A DNA stretch of 36,603 nt. Source: Rhodobacter sp. GTDB taxonomy: Bacteria > Pseudomonadota > Alphaproteobacteria > Rhodobacterales > Rhodobacteraceae. The stretch spans positions 1-36,603 of the forward strand of contig PNJK01000034.1 in the NCBI GenBank assembly GCA_013821825.1, given 5' to 3'. Below the pieces are notes generated by a model, which was not told the origin of the DNA, did no database searches, and saw only the letters and a list, made by a program, of their open reading frames with translations. Shown piece by piece: positions 16,455 to 24,823 of this stretch; positions within the stretch are counted from its first letter, which is position 1; each line of letters starts with the position of its first letter. A program made the translations under genes and the position numbers.

Positions 16455-18604
16455 TCAGGATCCTGGCCGCTTTGACCCTGATTGCATGTCCCGCAGCAGC
16501 CGAAACTGCCCGGGTAATCTCGGGTGAGCACGCTGATTTCACCCGTCTCGTGGTTGAAATGCCCACTGCGGACAGCTGGACCGTGGGCCGAACTGCGATG
16601 GGCTATGCCTTTGCAACTGGCGCCGACTCGCAACCCGCCTATGACCTGTCGCGTGTCTGGCAGCGGATTCCCAGAAGCCGGCTTCAGGCCCTTCGCGCCG
16701 ATCCGGACACTGGGGTCCTGCAACTGACGCTTGCCTGTCCTTGCTACGTTCTTCCGTTCGAATATCGCCCCGGAGTGATCGTGCTGGACATCAAGGATGG
16801 TCCGGCCCCCGGTGGCTCGGCGTTCGAGGCTCCATTTTCGTCGACAGAAATCGCCGGGACCGAGGCGTTGCCCCCGGCCATAGCTCCCGCCGTCTATGAT
16901 TGGCTGGCCGCAGCGCGCGCACCTGCTGCCGTGGACGACAGCCTGTCCATGCCCTTGCCGCTTCACACCGGATCAGTGTCGCTGGATCCGCTGCGCGCGA
17001 AGCTGCTTGAGCAGATCAGCCGCGGTGCTGCGGATGGGTTTGTCGAGATGAAACTTCCCGACAAGCCCGGCAAGGGAAAGGTGGCAGTCGCCAGTGACCT
17101 GCCTTGGGCCCGGATCAGCATCGGAGAGGTGCCGGGTATTGGACTTGCCGATCCCGACCGAGCGCGCGACATGGTTGCGGAGGGCGTGGCCTGCGTGCCG
17201 GATGCGACCATTGCCCTGCAGGACTGGGGGGCAGGCCGTCCCACGCTCGACCTTCTGGTCGAGGCACGATCCGGCCTTTATGGCGAGTTTGATGCAGTGG
17301 CGCCCGAGGCTGTGCTCAAGGCGATCCGCTTGCATCTTTATCTTGGATTCGGGGCCGAGGCGGCGCAATACGCCGCGCTGATCGAGGGCGAGGGTCAGAC
17401 CGGGGACCTGAAGATTTACCTTTCCATGGCCCGCCTGATCGATGGCATGACCGACCCGGAAACCCCGTTCGCAGGCATGCTTGGCTGCGATGGGACCGCG
17501 GCGCTTTGGGCGGCCCTGGCCTACACGCGGCTGCCACAGGGCCGGGCGGTGAACACGGACGCCATCCTGCGCAGCTTCCTGGCCCTGCCGCCGCATATGC
17601 GCGTCACCCTTGGACCGGGTCTTGCGGAAAAGCTGCTGGAACGTGGCGATACCGATGCCGCCCGGATGGTGCGCGATGCCCTGGAAAGGACACCCGACGT
17701 TCCGTCCGATACCGTTTCGCTTCTGGATGCCACAGCCGATCTGCGGGCCGACCGCCCCGATGCCGCGCGCGCCCATGCCGAGGCGGCCATCGCCGAGGGT
17801 GGTGAAACTGTCGACGGCCTAGTTGCGTTGGTCGAGGCGTATTTCCTGAAAGCGGAGCCGCTTTCGCCCGAGGTCGTTGACAGTCTTCGGGCCCTTCAGG
17901 GGCCGAAAGGGCTCGGCGAGGCGACAGGACCTCAGCAACGTGCACTGGTTCTGGCGCTGGCGCTGTCGGGTCAGACGGATGATGCCTTCAAGCAGGCAGC
18001 AGTGTTTGGGCCTGCAACGCCAGGCCTTTGGCGGGTGGCTTACCTCTTGGCGAGTGATGATGCATTTCTGCGCCATGCCGTGCTGCCTGAAGGCGGGGAA
18101 GTCCCCGACGCCACGCCCGAGGTGAAGCTTGGCGTCGCGAAGCGGCTGGCGAATCTGGGATTTGCGGATGCCGCGTTGGCGTGGCTGGGTCCGGTCAGCC
18201 CCGCCGATACAGCAGAGTGGCGACGACTGGCGGCCCGTGCGGAACTTGCGCGCGGGGATGCCGGCAGGGCCATTGCCCTGTTGGACGGTCTGGCCGAACC
18301 CCAGGATGAGGGGCTGCGCGCCGCGGCGCTTGTCCAACTCGGGGCATTGGCCTTGGCGCGGAAATCCTATGCTGCTGCTGGTCTGACGGAAGAGGCTCTG
18401 CGTATTGTGGCTTGGGAGAAGGATTGGACAAACCTGCAAGCGAACGGCCCGCCCAAGTGGTCAGCAGCTGCCGCCGCAGCCAGCGCCGTCACGCCAGTCG
18501 AGGCCGGTCCGCTGGCCCGTGGCTCGGCGCTGCTGGAGGGCAGCACTGAAGCCCGCTCTGCCATTGATGCCCTTTTGTCCAGCGTGCCGGCCCCGTCATT
18601 CTGA
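16451..18604 (+). CDS. Large periplasmic protein of unknown function in the motor operon
   Basis: This 717-residue protein has a clear signal peptide (MIRILAALTLIACPAAAE, cleavage near residue 18). Residues about 22-120 look beta-rich and AMIN-like (ISGEHADFTRLVVEMP ... GVIVLDIKDG), with a CPC pair near 97-99. The rest, from about 270 on, is alanine-rich and helical with TPR-like pairs (MRVTLGPGLAEKLLERGDTD, LGALALARKSYAAAGLTEEA). The start overlaps the motA stop (ATGA), so the two are translationally coupled. I do not recognise a family with known function. Context (MotE-family gene upstream, motA directly before, periplasmic location) makes it a candidate functional counterpart of rhizobial MotC; this is inference from position, not from sequence similarity. 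Confidence 0.85.
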   Translation: MIRILAALTLIACPAAAETARVISGEHADFTRLVVEMPTADSWTVGRTAMGYAFATGADSQPAYDLSRVWQRIPRSRLQALRADPDTGVLQLTLACPCYVLPFEYRPGVIVLDIKDGPAPGGSAFEAPFSSTEIAGTEALPPAIAPAVYDWLAAARAPAAVDDSLSMPLPLHTGSVSLDPLRAKLLEQISRGAADGFVEMKLPDKPGKGKVAVASDLPWARISIGEVPGIGLADPDRARDMVAEGVACVPDATIALQDWGAGRPTLDLLVEARSGLYGEFDAVAPEAVLKAIRLHLYLGFGAEAAQYAALIEGEGQTGDLKIYLSMARLIDGMTDPETPFAGMLGCDGTAALWAALAYTRLPQGRAVNTDAILRSFLALPPHMRVTLGPGLAEKLLERGDTDAARMVRDALERTPDVPSDTVSLLDATADLRADRPDAARAHAEAAIAEGGETVDGLVALVEAYFLKAEPLSPEVVDSLRALQGPKGLGEATGPQQRALVLALALSGQTDDAFKQAAVFGPATPGLWRVAYLLASDDAFLRHAVLPEGGEVPDATPEVKLGVAKRLANLGFADAALAWLGPVSPADTAEWRRLAARAELARGDAGRAIALLDGLAEPQDEGLRAAALVQLGALALARKSYAAAGLTEEALRIVAWEKDWTNLQANGPPKWSAAAAAASAVTPVEAGPLARGSALLEGSTEARSAIDALLSSVPAPSF

Positions 18605-18609
18605 AGCCG

Positions 18610-18624
18610 CTAACCGCTTGGCAA
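18610..18624 (-). promoter_or_regulatory. Weak CtrA-like site upstream of the transglycosylase gene
   Basis: On the minus strand TTGCCAAGCGGTTAG matches the site before fliL at 12 of 15 positions. It lies in the 78-bp gap before the transglycosylase start. Only the GGTTAG half is well conserved, so confidence is low. Confidence 0.22.
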
Positions 18625-18682
18625 GATTTGCCGCTTAGGCTGCGGAAGTCCCCCGGCAGAACGCCAAAGGGTGGAGAGTGGA

Positions 18683-19354
18683 ATGCCTTTGAACCGCACT
18701 ATCCGTCTGGCCGGGTCCGTACCCCTTCTGACAGCCATGCTGTCGACCGCAGGTCTAGCCGGAACAGATGCGGCGGACCTTTGCCTGCAGGCCGCAGTAA
18801 AGGCAGCCCGATCCAGCGGGGTGCCGGTTGATGTTCTGCTTGCCGTGTCAGTGGTCGAAACCGGCCGGAATGATCGGCCCTGGCCCTGGACCGTCAATAT
18901 CGGCGGCGAAGGGTACTGGCTGGACTCCTCCCAGGCGGCTGAACGGCTTGTGGAGCAGGCGCTGGACGAGGGGCGGACCAATCTCGATCTTGGCTGCTTC
19001 CAGCTGAACTACCGCTGGCACGCGGAAGCCTTCGCGTCGGTGCCGGACATGCTGGATCCCGAGCAAAACGCAGCCTATGCGGCAGATTTTCTGGCTTGGC
19101 ACTATGCGCAGACCGGGGACTGGGCGGCGGCGGCGGCGGCCTACCATTCCGCTACGCCGGAATACGCTGACCGGTATCGTGCCCGGTTCGAGACAGCATG
19201 GGCAACGCTTGGTGCAGGTGGGGGGATGCTGCCGCCGCCGCAAACGATGGATCGCACCAATCGCTTTCCGTTGTTGATCGCGGGGCAGACCGGCATCCAG
19301 GGGTCCCTTGTTCCCGCCACCTCCGGCACGCTGCGTCTGATCGGGGGGCCGTAA
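18683..19354 (+). CDS. sltF: SltF-like flagellar lytic transglycosylase
   Basis: This periplasmic enzyme cleaves peptidoglycan glycan strands to let the rod pass. The 223-residue protein has a hydrophobic N-terminal export signal (about 7-30) and an SLT/lysozyme-like domain (about 33-165). The catalytic glutamate is probably E59 in LLAVSVVETGR, followed by the GCFQLNYRWHA and AAAAYHSATPEYADRY signatures. ATG 18683 has GGAG six bases upstream; a GTG at 18671 would add four residues. In Rhodobacter sphaeroides SltF works with a FlgJ that lacks its own muramidase domain, and the flgJ gene in this window is of that short type. It lies directly before flhA (1-bp gap). Confidence 0.85.
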   Translation: MPLNRTIRLAGSVPLLTAMLSTAGLAGTDAADLCLQAAVKAARSSGVPVDVLLAVSVVETGRNDRPWPWTVNIGGEGYWLDSSQAAERLVEQALDEGRTNLDLGCFQLNYRWHAEAFASVPDMLDPEQNAAYAADFLAWHYAQTGDWAAAAAAYHSATPEYADRYRARFETAWATLGAGGGMLPPPQTMDRTNRFPLLIAGQTGIQGSLVPATSGTLRLIGGP

Positions 19355-19355
19355 G

Positions 19356-21431
19356 ATGCCCTTCGGATTGACCCTCGCCGCAGTCTTCCGCCCGACAATC
19401 CTGCTGGCCCTCGGGCTGATGGCGGTGATCGTGATGATGATCCTGCCGATCCCGGCCTGGATGCTGGATATCGGACTGGCGGTGTCCTTCGCGCTTGCGA
19501 TCCTGATGCTGACAATCACGCTGTTCATTGACCGGCCGCTTGATTTCTCGGCCTTCCCGACAATCCTTCTGGCTTCGCTGCTGTTGCGGCTGTCGCTGAA
19601 CGTCTCCTCGACCAAGCTGATCATCGGTGAAGGTCAAACCGGCACGGACGCCGCTGGCGACGTGATCGAGGGTTTTGCCGAATTCATCATGGGCGGCAAC
19701 ATCATCCTTGGTCTGGTGATCTTCATCGTTCTCCTGATCGTAAACTTCATCGTGATCACCAAGGGCGCGGGCCGGATGGCCGAGGTCGGGGCCCGTTTCG
19801 CGCTGGACGGGATGCCGGGGCGCCAGCTTGCGATTGATGCCGACATGTCCGCCGGCGCGATCGACCATGCCGAGGCAAAGCGGCGGCGCGAAATGGAACT
19901 GGCCGAGACGAACTTTTTCGGGTCGCTCGACGGGGCGTCGAAGTTCGTGAAGGGCGACGCGATTGCCGGCCTTCTGATCACCGCCTTGAACATCGTGGTG
20001 GGCTTGATCGTTGGTCTGGTTGTCCACGGCCTTGATGCTGCCACCGCCTTCCGGACCTACACGATCCTGACGGTGGGGGACGGCCTCGTCAGTCAGATTC
20101 CAGCGGTCATCATCTCGGTTGCGGCGGCGCTTCTTCTGGCCAAGGGCAGCCAGAAGGGGGCAGCCGACGTGTCCTTTTTTGCCCAGCTTGGCCGATATCC
20201 GGGGGCTTTGGGGACGGTCGCGGCACTGATGGCGCTGTTTGCAATCGTGCCTGGGATGCCGTTCATGCCCTTCATGCTTGCCGCACTGGGCTTGGGCGGG
20301 TTGGCGGTATTCCAGTCGCGCAAGGTCACGCAAGCTGCCGAGGCCCCACCCCCGGCGCTTGAACCTGCGGTGCAGAAGTCGATGGGCGATGTGCTTGATT
20401 TCGATGACATCCACATCGAATTCGCACCGAATCTGGTTGCGATGGTGCTTGATCCGGCCACCGGCCTCGACAGCCGGATTGCCAACATGCGCAACCATGT
20501 GGCCACGGCCTTCGGTTTCATCTTGCCCGAAATCCGGCTTACCGACGAGGCGGCATTCACGCCGGGCCGCTACCGGATTCGCCTGCAAGGGGTCGAGCGG
20601 GTGTCGGACCGGCTGCACCCCGACCGCGTGCTTGTCCTTTTGACAGAGGGCACGCCCGCGCCGGATGGCACCGACGTGAAAGAGCCCGTTTATGGTGCCC
20701 CGGCTCGCTGGATCCGGCCGGACCAGCAAGAAGATGCGGCACTTTCGGGTCTTACCGTCGTTTCGCCGACCGAGGTTCTGGCCACCCACCTGCTTGAAGT
20801 GCTGAAGGCCAACCTGTCCAGACTCTTGACGCTTCGCGGCCTGCGCAAGCTCCTGGACGAGTTCGTCAGGCTTTCGGATCCGAGCCGGGCCGAAGCCAAC
20901 CGCCGCCTGCTGGAAGAGCTGATGCCCGACAAAGTTCCGATCGACCTGCTTCATGCGGTGTTGCGCCTGCTTCTGGAGGAACGGGTGTCGATCCGCAACC
21001 TGCCTCTGATCCTGGAAGCCGTGGCCGAGGCGCGGCAGTTCGGCTCGCCCGAGGCGATCTGTGAACATGTCCGCCAACGCCTTGGCTATCAGATCGTGGC
21101 CGAGTTGAAACGGCCCGACGGATCGGTGCCCCTGATCCAGCTTGCGCCGGACTGGGAGAAGGCCTTCTCGACCTACCAGATCGACGGCGACCGGGGGCAT
21201 CGCGACATCGCACTTCCGCCCGAGCTTTTCGCGCGGCTGGCCAATGGTCTGACCGAAAAGGTCAACCGCGCCGCTGAAACCGGCGTCTATCCCGCGTTGG
21301 TTACCTCGGTTGCCCGGCGGCGCTTCCTGCGGACGGTGGTGCAGGCCAAGGGATTGCAGATGCCGGTCCTGTCCTACGAGGAGATCGGCTCCGACGCACG
21401 CCCGGCCTTGCTTGGGCAGGTCCCGGCATGA
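19356..21431 (+). CDS. flhA: Flagellar export gate protein FlhA
   Basis: FlhA is the large export-gate component that forms a nonameric ring and binds chaperone-substrate complexes. The 691-residue product has an N-terminal membrane half with about eight helices (to about residue 320) containing the FHIPEP signature region (LLRLSLNVSSTKLIIGEGQT and ARFALDGMPGRQLAIDADM), and a C-terminal cytoplasmic domain (about 330-691) with conserved LLEERVSIRNLPLILEAVAE. Start ATG 19356 is one base after the transglycosylase stop; its end overlaps fliR by 4 bp. Confidence 0.97.
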   Translation: MPFGLTLAAVFRPTILLALGLMAVIVMMILPIPAWMLDIGLAVSFALAILMLTITLFIDRPLDFSAFPTILLASLLLRLSLNVSSTKLIIGEGQTGTDAAGDVIEGFAEFIMGGNIILGLVIFIVLLIVNFIVITKGAGRMAEVGARFALDGMPGRQLAIDADMSAGAIDHAEAKRRREMELAETNFFGSLDGASKFVKGDAIAGLLITALNIVVGLIVGLVVHGLDAATAFRTYTILTVGDGLVSQIPAVIISVAAALLLAKGSQKGAADVSFFAQLGRYPGALGTVAALMALFAIVPGMPFMPFMLAALGLGGLAVFQSRKVTQAAEAPPPALEPAVQKSMGDVLDFDDIHIEFAPNLVAMVLDPATGLDSRIANMRNHVATAFGFILPEIRLTDEAAFTPGRYRIRLQGVERVSDRLHPDRVLVLLTEGTPAPDGTDVKEPVYGAPARWIRPDQQEDAALSGLTVVSPTEVLATHLLEVLKANLSRLLTLRGLRKLLDEFVRLSDPSRAEANRRLLEELMPDKVPIDLLHAVLRLLLEERVSIRNLPLILEAVAEARQFGSPEAICEHVRQRLGYQIVAELKRPDGSVPLIQLAPDWEKAFSTYQIDGDRGHRDIALPPELFARLANGLTEKVNRAAETGVYPALVTSVARRRFLRTVVQAKGLQMPVLSYEEIGSDARPALLGQVPA

Positions 21432-22210
21432 ATGGCATGCTGGCAGAGATGGCTGGTCTGCTCGACTTGGCTGAGGGGTTTCTCTGGGTCGCCGCATTGG
21501 TTTTCGTGCGTGTCGGGGCGGTGGTTTCCCTGATGCCGGGGTTTGGCGATACGGCCGTGCCGCAACGGGTGAAGCTTGCGCTGGTCCTTGCCTTCACGGC
21601 CGTCATTGCCCCGATCATTGCCGAGGATCTTGGCGCGACCGGCCCGCAACCAGCCCTGGCCCCCCTTGCAGGCGAGGCGGTCGCAGGCCTGATCCTTGGC
21701 ATCGGGATGCGGCTTTTCCTGCTGACCCTTCAGACCGCCGCCGCGATGATTGCCCAGGCGACGACCCTGTCGCAGCTTTTCGCGGGCGCAGCACCCGAAC
21801 CGCAACCCGCGATCGGAAACCTTTTCCTGATTGCCGGAATCGCTCTGGCGCTGGGAGCTGGCCTGCATGTCCGCGCCGCCGAATTGGTGATTCTATCCTA
21901 CGACATTCTGCCCGCTGGTGGCTATCCATCCGCGGCCGTCGTGGCCGATTGGGGACTTGGCCTGATCGGGCGGACCTTTGGTCTTGCCTTCACGCTTGCA
22001 GCCCCCTTCGTCATCGCCTCGCTGATTTACAACCTCGCGCTGGGCGCCATCAACCGTGCCATGCCGCAACTGATGGTGTCGATGGTCGGGGCGCCAGCCC
22101 TGACGTTGGGGGGGCTGGCGCTGCTGACGGTGGCCACGCCGATCCTGCTTGCTGTCTGGCTTCAGGCCTTCGAGGCCTATCTGGCAAATCCCTTCGCGGT
22201 TCCGCCATGA
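21428..22210 (+). CDS. fliR: Flagellar export gate protein FliR
   Basis: FliR joins five FliP and four FliQ subunits to make the export gate. The 260-residue protein is hydrophobic, with six predicted membrane helices, and has the family's NLFLIAGIALALGAGLHVRA and RTFGLAFTLAAPFVIASLIY segments. It lies between flhA and flhB, overlapping each by 4 bp (ATGA), the standard order in this order of bacteria. The usual length is about 255-265. Confidence 0.95.
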   Translation: MNGMLAEMAGLLDLAEGFLWVAALVFVRVGAVVSLMPGFGDTAVPQRVKLALVLAFTAVIAPIIAEDLGATGPQPALAPLAGEAVAGLILGIGMRLFLLTLQTAAAMIAQATTLSQLFAGAAPEPQPAIGNLFLIAGIALALGAGLHVRAAELVILSYDILPAGGYPSAAVVADWGLGLIGRTFGLAFTLAAPFVIASLIYNLALGAINRAMPQLMVSMVGAPALTLGGLALLTVATPILLAVWLQAFEAYLANPFAVPP

Positions 22211-23289
22211 GCGGGGAAAGCGACGAAGATGGCGACAAGGAACACGACGCCTCGCCTCAAAAGCTGCTGGAAGCGCGCAAGAAGGGGGATGTCCCCCGTT
22301 CGGCCGACCTTCTGATGGCGGCTGCGATTGGAGGGTTCCTTCTGGCGCTGGTGGTGGCGGGAAGTTGGGCCATCCAGCGGGCGGGCGACACCGGAATGGT
22401 GCTTTTGGACCAGTCAGATCGCTTTGCGCGCCAGATGTCGACCGGGGCCAGCGGGCCCCTCGGCGGCATGCTGCTGGCTTTCGCCCTGCCGCCGCTTGCC
22501 CTGCTTGCTCTGCCGGCGGTTCTGGTGCTGGCCGTGGTCATCGCCACGCGCGGCTTTGTCGTCGCGCCTGACCGGATTGCTCCAAAGCTGTCCAGGATCT
22601 CTCCCCTCGCCACGGCAAGCCAAAAGTTCGGCACCGAGGGGCTGGTGGAGTTCGGTAAGAGCGCGGTGAAACTGGGCCTGATTTCAGTGATTCTCTACCT
22701 CTACCTCATCTCGCGGCTGGAGGAGATTCTGGCGACTGTTTACCTCTCGCCCGCGATTTCGGCGGCGGTGCTGTCCCGGCTGATCCTTGAGTTCCTGTTT
22801 ATCATCCTGCTGGTGACGGTGACCTTGGGTGGCGTGGACTTCCTCTGGCAGACCCACCTTCACCGCCAGCGCAACCGGATGTCGCGCAAGGAATTGATGG
22901 ACGAATTCAAGGAAAGCGAGGGTGACCCGCACCTGAAATCCGCCCGTCGCCAGCGTGGCCAAGAGGTTGCGACCAACCGCATGCTTGCCGATGTGGCCAC
23001 GGCGGATGTGGTGGTGGTCAACCCGACCCACTATGCCGTCGCCCTGCGGTGGGACCGCAAGAAGGGCGGCGCACCAGTCTGTGTCGCCAAGGGCGTGGAT
23101 GAGATAGCGCGTGTCATCCGGGCGCGGGCAGCAGAGCATGGCGTCCCCATCCACAGCGACCCGCCAACCGCCAGGGCGATCTTCGCCACGGTAGAGCTTG
23201 GCCAGCAGATCAGGACGGAGCACTATCGGGCCGTCGCCGCCGCGATCCGCTTTGCCCAGGCCATGCGATTGAAGGCGCGCGCAAGATGA
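22207..23289 (+). CDS. flhB: Flagellar export switch protein FlhB
   Basis: FlhB controls the change of export specificity from rod/hook to filament substrates through self-cleavage. The 360-residue protein has an N-terminal basic segment (EARKKGDVPRSADLLMA), four membrane helices (about 37-210) and a C-terminal cytoplasmic domain with the NPTH autocleavage motif at residues 272-275 (VVNPTHYAVALRW). The start overlaps the fliR stop. All expected functional residues are present. Confidence 0.97.
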   Translation: MSGESDEDGDKEHDASPQKLLEARKKGDVPRSADLLMAAAIGGFLLALVVAGSWAIQRAGDTGMVLLDQSDRFARQMSTGASGPLGGMLLAFALPPLALLALPAVLVLAVVIATRGFVVAPDRIAPKLSRISPLATASQKFGTEGLVEFGKSAVKLGLISVILYLYLISRLEEILATVYLSPAISAAVLSRLILEFLFIILLVTVTLGGVDFLWQTHLHRQRNRMSRKELMDEFKESEGDPHLKSARRQRGQEVATNRMLADVATADVVVVNPTHYAVALRWDRKKGGAPVCVAKGVDEIARVIRARAAEHGVPIHSDPPTARAIFATVELGQQIRTEHYRAVAAAIRFAQAMRLKARAR

Positions 23290-23636
23290 GCCAGAGGCAG
23301 GATCTCCGCCAGATCACGACCCTGGCGCAGCTGGTGCTGGATCACCGGCTGACCGGCCTGCGCCTTGCCGCCGCCGAGCTGGCGCGCAGCAAGGCGCAAT
23401 TGCGGGCGATAAACGCTTCAACTGCGCCGGTCGACCTTGCGCCAATCGCGGCAGGGGTTGTGGAGGTCAGCTATCAACGCTGGGCCGATATCCGCAGGGC
23501 CGAGCTCAATGCGACGATCGCACGGCAGACCGCCGCCTGGATCGACGCGCGGACCGAAGCCGGGACGGCGTTTGGCCGGGTGCAGGCCTTGCACGCCATT
23601 GCGACCGGGATGGAGGGGAAGCGTCAGCTGTCCTGA
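23286..23636 (+). CDS. Small coiled-coil protein, possible FliJ analogue
   Basis: This 116-residue, entirely helical protein is rich in Ala, Arg, Gln and Glu (LDHRLTGLRLAAAELARSKA, RQTAAWIDARTEAGTAFGRV), with no signal or membrane segment. It is translationally coupled to flhB (ATGA overlap). FliJ, the coiled-coil rod in the centre of the FliI ATPase ring, is otherwise absent from the cluster; this protein is somewhat shorter than usual FliJ (about 140) but has the expected two-helix nature. I propose FliJ on size, composition and position only. Its end overlaps the convergent fliL2 gene by 13 bp. Confidence 0.7.
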   Translation: MSQRQDLRQITTLAQLVLDHRLTGLRLAAAELARSKAQLRAINASTAPVDLAPIAAGVVEVSYQRWADIRRAELNATIARQTAAWIDARTEAGTAFGRVQALHAIATGMEGKRQLS

Positions 23637-24094
23637 CGGGCGATGTCGGTTATCAGAACGTCGCTGACGGCAGTGCCAAGCACGAGAACCGCCGCTTCGC
23701 GAAGGCTGGTGCGGAGGACGACCAGATTGGATCCATCGGTAAAAGACCCGGCGAAGCCGCCAAGGTTCGCGTGATCGAATAGCACCTGCAGGAAGACATC
23801 GCGCAGCTTTGGCTCGCGTTCATAGACGGTTTCCGTTGTGCCGGGAGCCATCTCGAGCGATAGCGACAGAAGCACCATCGCGACGACGCGACCGTCTTTC
23901 ACCACTGGCACCACGAACTGGTTGTTCATCTTGACGTATTGCGGCGCGGCAGCGTCTGCCTCGTCAGCCGAATTTTCGCTTTCGGGGGTGGCATGGCCCG
24001 AAGCTTCGGCAGCGGGCCGCAGGAACAGTCCGGCCCCGATGCCGCCGCCCAGCCCGATCATGGCCAGCATGACTGGAAGTAATTTTCCCATCAT
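23624..24094 (-). CDS. FliL-family protein, second copy
   Basis: The 156-residue protein has an N-terminal membrane helix (about 4-24, KLLPVMLAMIGLGGGIGAGL), an acidic linker and a periplasmic FliL-like domain (about 50-150) with KMNNQFVVPVV and a C-terminal LITDIARQ. It lies 2 bases after flgH as the last gene of the flgB-to-flgH unit. Two tandem ATGs (24094 and 24091) are possible starts. FliL-family domains pack around the stator or basal body; a second copy in the rod/ring operon suggests a role distinct from the fliL at 14049. Confidence 0.85.
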   Translation of the reverse strand: MMGKLLPVMLAMIGLGGGIGAGLFLRPAAEASGHATPESENSADEADAAAPQYVKMNNQFVVPVVKDGRVVAMVLLSLSLEMAPGTTETVYEREPKLRDVFLQVLFDHANLGGFAGSFTDGSNLVVLRTSLREAAVLVLGTAVSDVLITDIARQDS

Positions 24095-24096
24095 AG

Positions 24097-24822
24097 TCAG
24101 AACGGCAACAGGATGTCGGCGACCTGCTGACCATAGGTCGGCTGTTGCATGTCGCTAATCTGTCCACGGCCACCATAGGCAATCCGGGCGCCGGCGATCC
24201 TGTCATAGGTGATTTCGTTCTGCCGCGAGATGTCGATCGGGCGCACATAGCCGGTCACGATCAGTTCCCGCATTTCGAAGTTCACCCGCACCTCTTGCTG
24301 GCCTTCGATCCGCAGCACGCCATTTGGCAGTTCCTCGACCACCGTCGCGGCGACGCGCAGGGTCAGCTCTTCCTTGCGGGCCACGTTTCCCGCCCCCTTA
24401 AAGGTGGACGAGGATTCCATTTCGAAGGCATCGGCTATGCTGGCGCCGTCTGGCAGGTTTTCGTCAATCCGCTGCGGAATGCCCAGAAACTCTGGCAGGC
24501 CCGAGCTTTGCTTGCCGCTGCGGCTGCGGCCGGTGGAATTCGAGATGGCGGCGCTGTCGTCGATCTCTATCACGACGGTCAGGATATCGCCTCGCTGCGC
24601 CGCCCGGCGGTCGCCGAACAACGAATCTGTCTCTCCCGTCCACAGCGAGGATGCGTCCGAGGGCGTCCGCGGCCCCACATCTTGCGGCATGTTGGAGGAA
24701 TACATCGCATATTGCTGTGAACTGCCCTCAAGCGGCGAGAACTCTGGGGCGCGGCCAACCTGGCCAAGTTTGCCGCAGCCTGCAACGGCCAGCGAAAGAA
24801 CTAGGGTATAGCGCATCAGCAT
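24097..24822 (-). CDS. flgH: Flagellar L-ring lipoprotein FlgH
   Basis: FlgH forms the outer-membrane L ring, the bushing for the rod. The 241-residue product begins with a lipoprotein signal, with lipobox LAVAGC and the lipidated Cys at residue 16. The mature protein has family features: SLWTGETDSLFGDRRAAQRG, DILTVVIEIDDSAAISNSTG, EGQQEVRVNFEMRELIVTG and near the end YDRIAGARIAYGGRGQISDM. ATG 24822 lies one base after the flgA stop; ATG 24816 is an alternative. Flanking starts further upstream overlap flgA and are unlikely. Confidence 0.95.
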   Translation of the reverse strand: MLMRYTLVLSLAVAGCGKLGQVGRAPEFSPLEGSSQQYAMYSSNMPQDVGPRTPSDASSLWTGETDSLFGDRRAAQRGDILTVVIEIDDSAAISNSTGRSRSGKQSSGLPEFLGIPQRIDENLPDGASIADAFEMESSSTFKGAGNVARKEELTLRVAATVVEELPNGVLRIEGQQEVRVNFEMRELIVTGYVRPIDISRQNEITYDRIAGARIAYGGRGQISDMQQPTYGQQVADILLPF

Positions 24823-24823
24823 G

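Noticed and set aside
19152-21497. 781-residue minus-strand open frame opposite flhA
   Set aside because: It is an antisense shadow of a well-supported gene in GC-rich DNA; composition is His/Arg/Gln-rich, with no ribosome-binding site or known domain.
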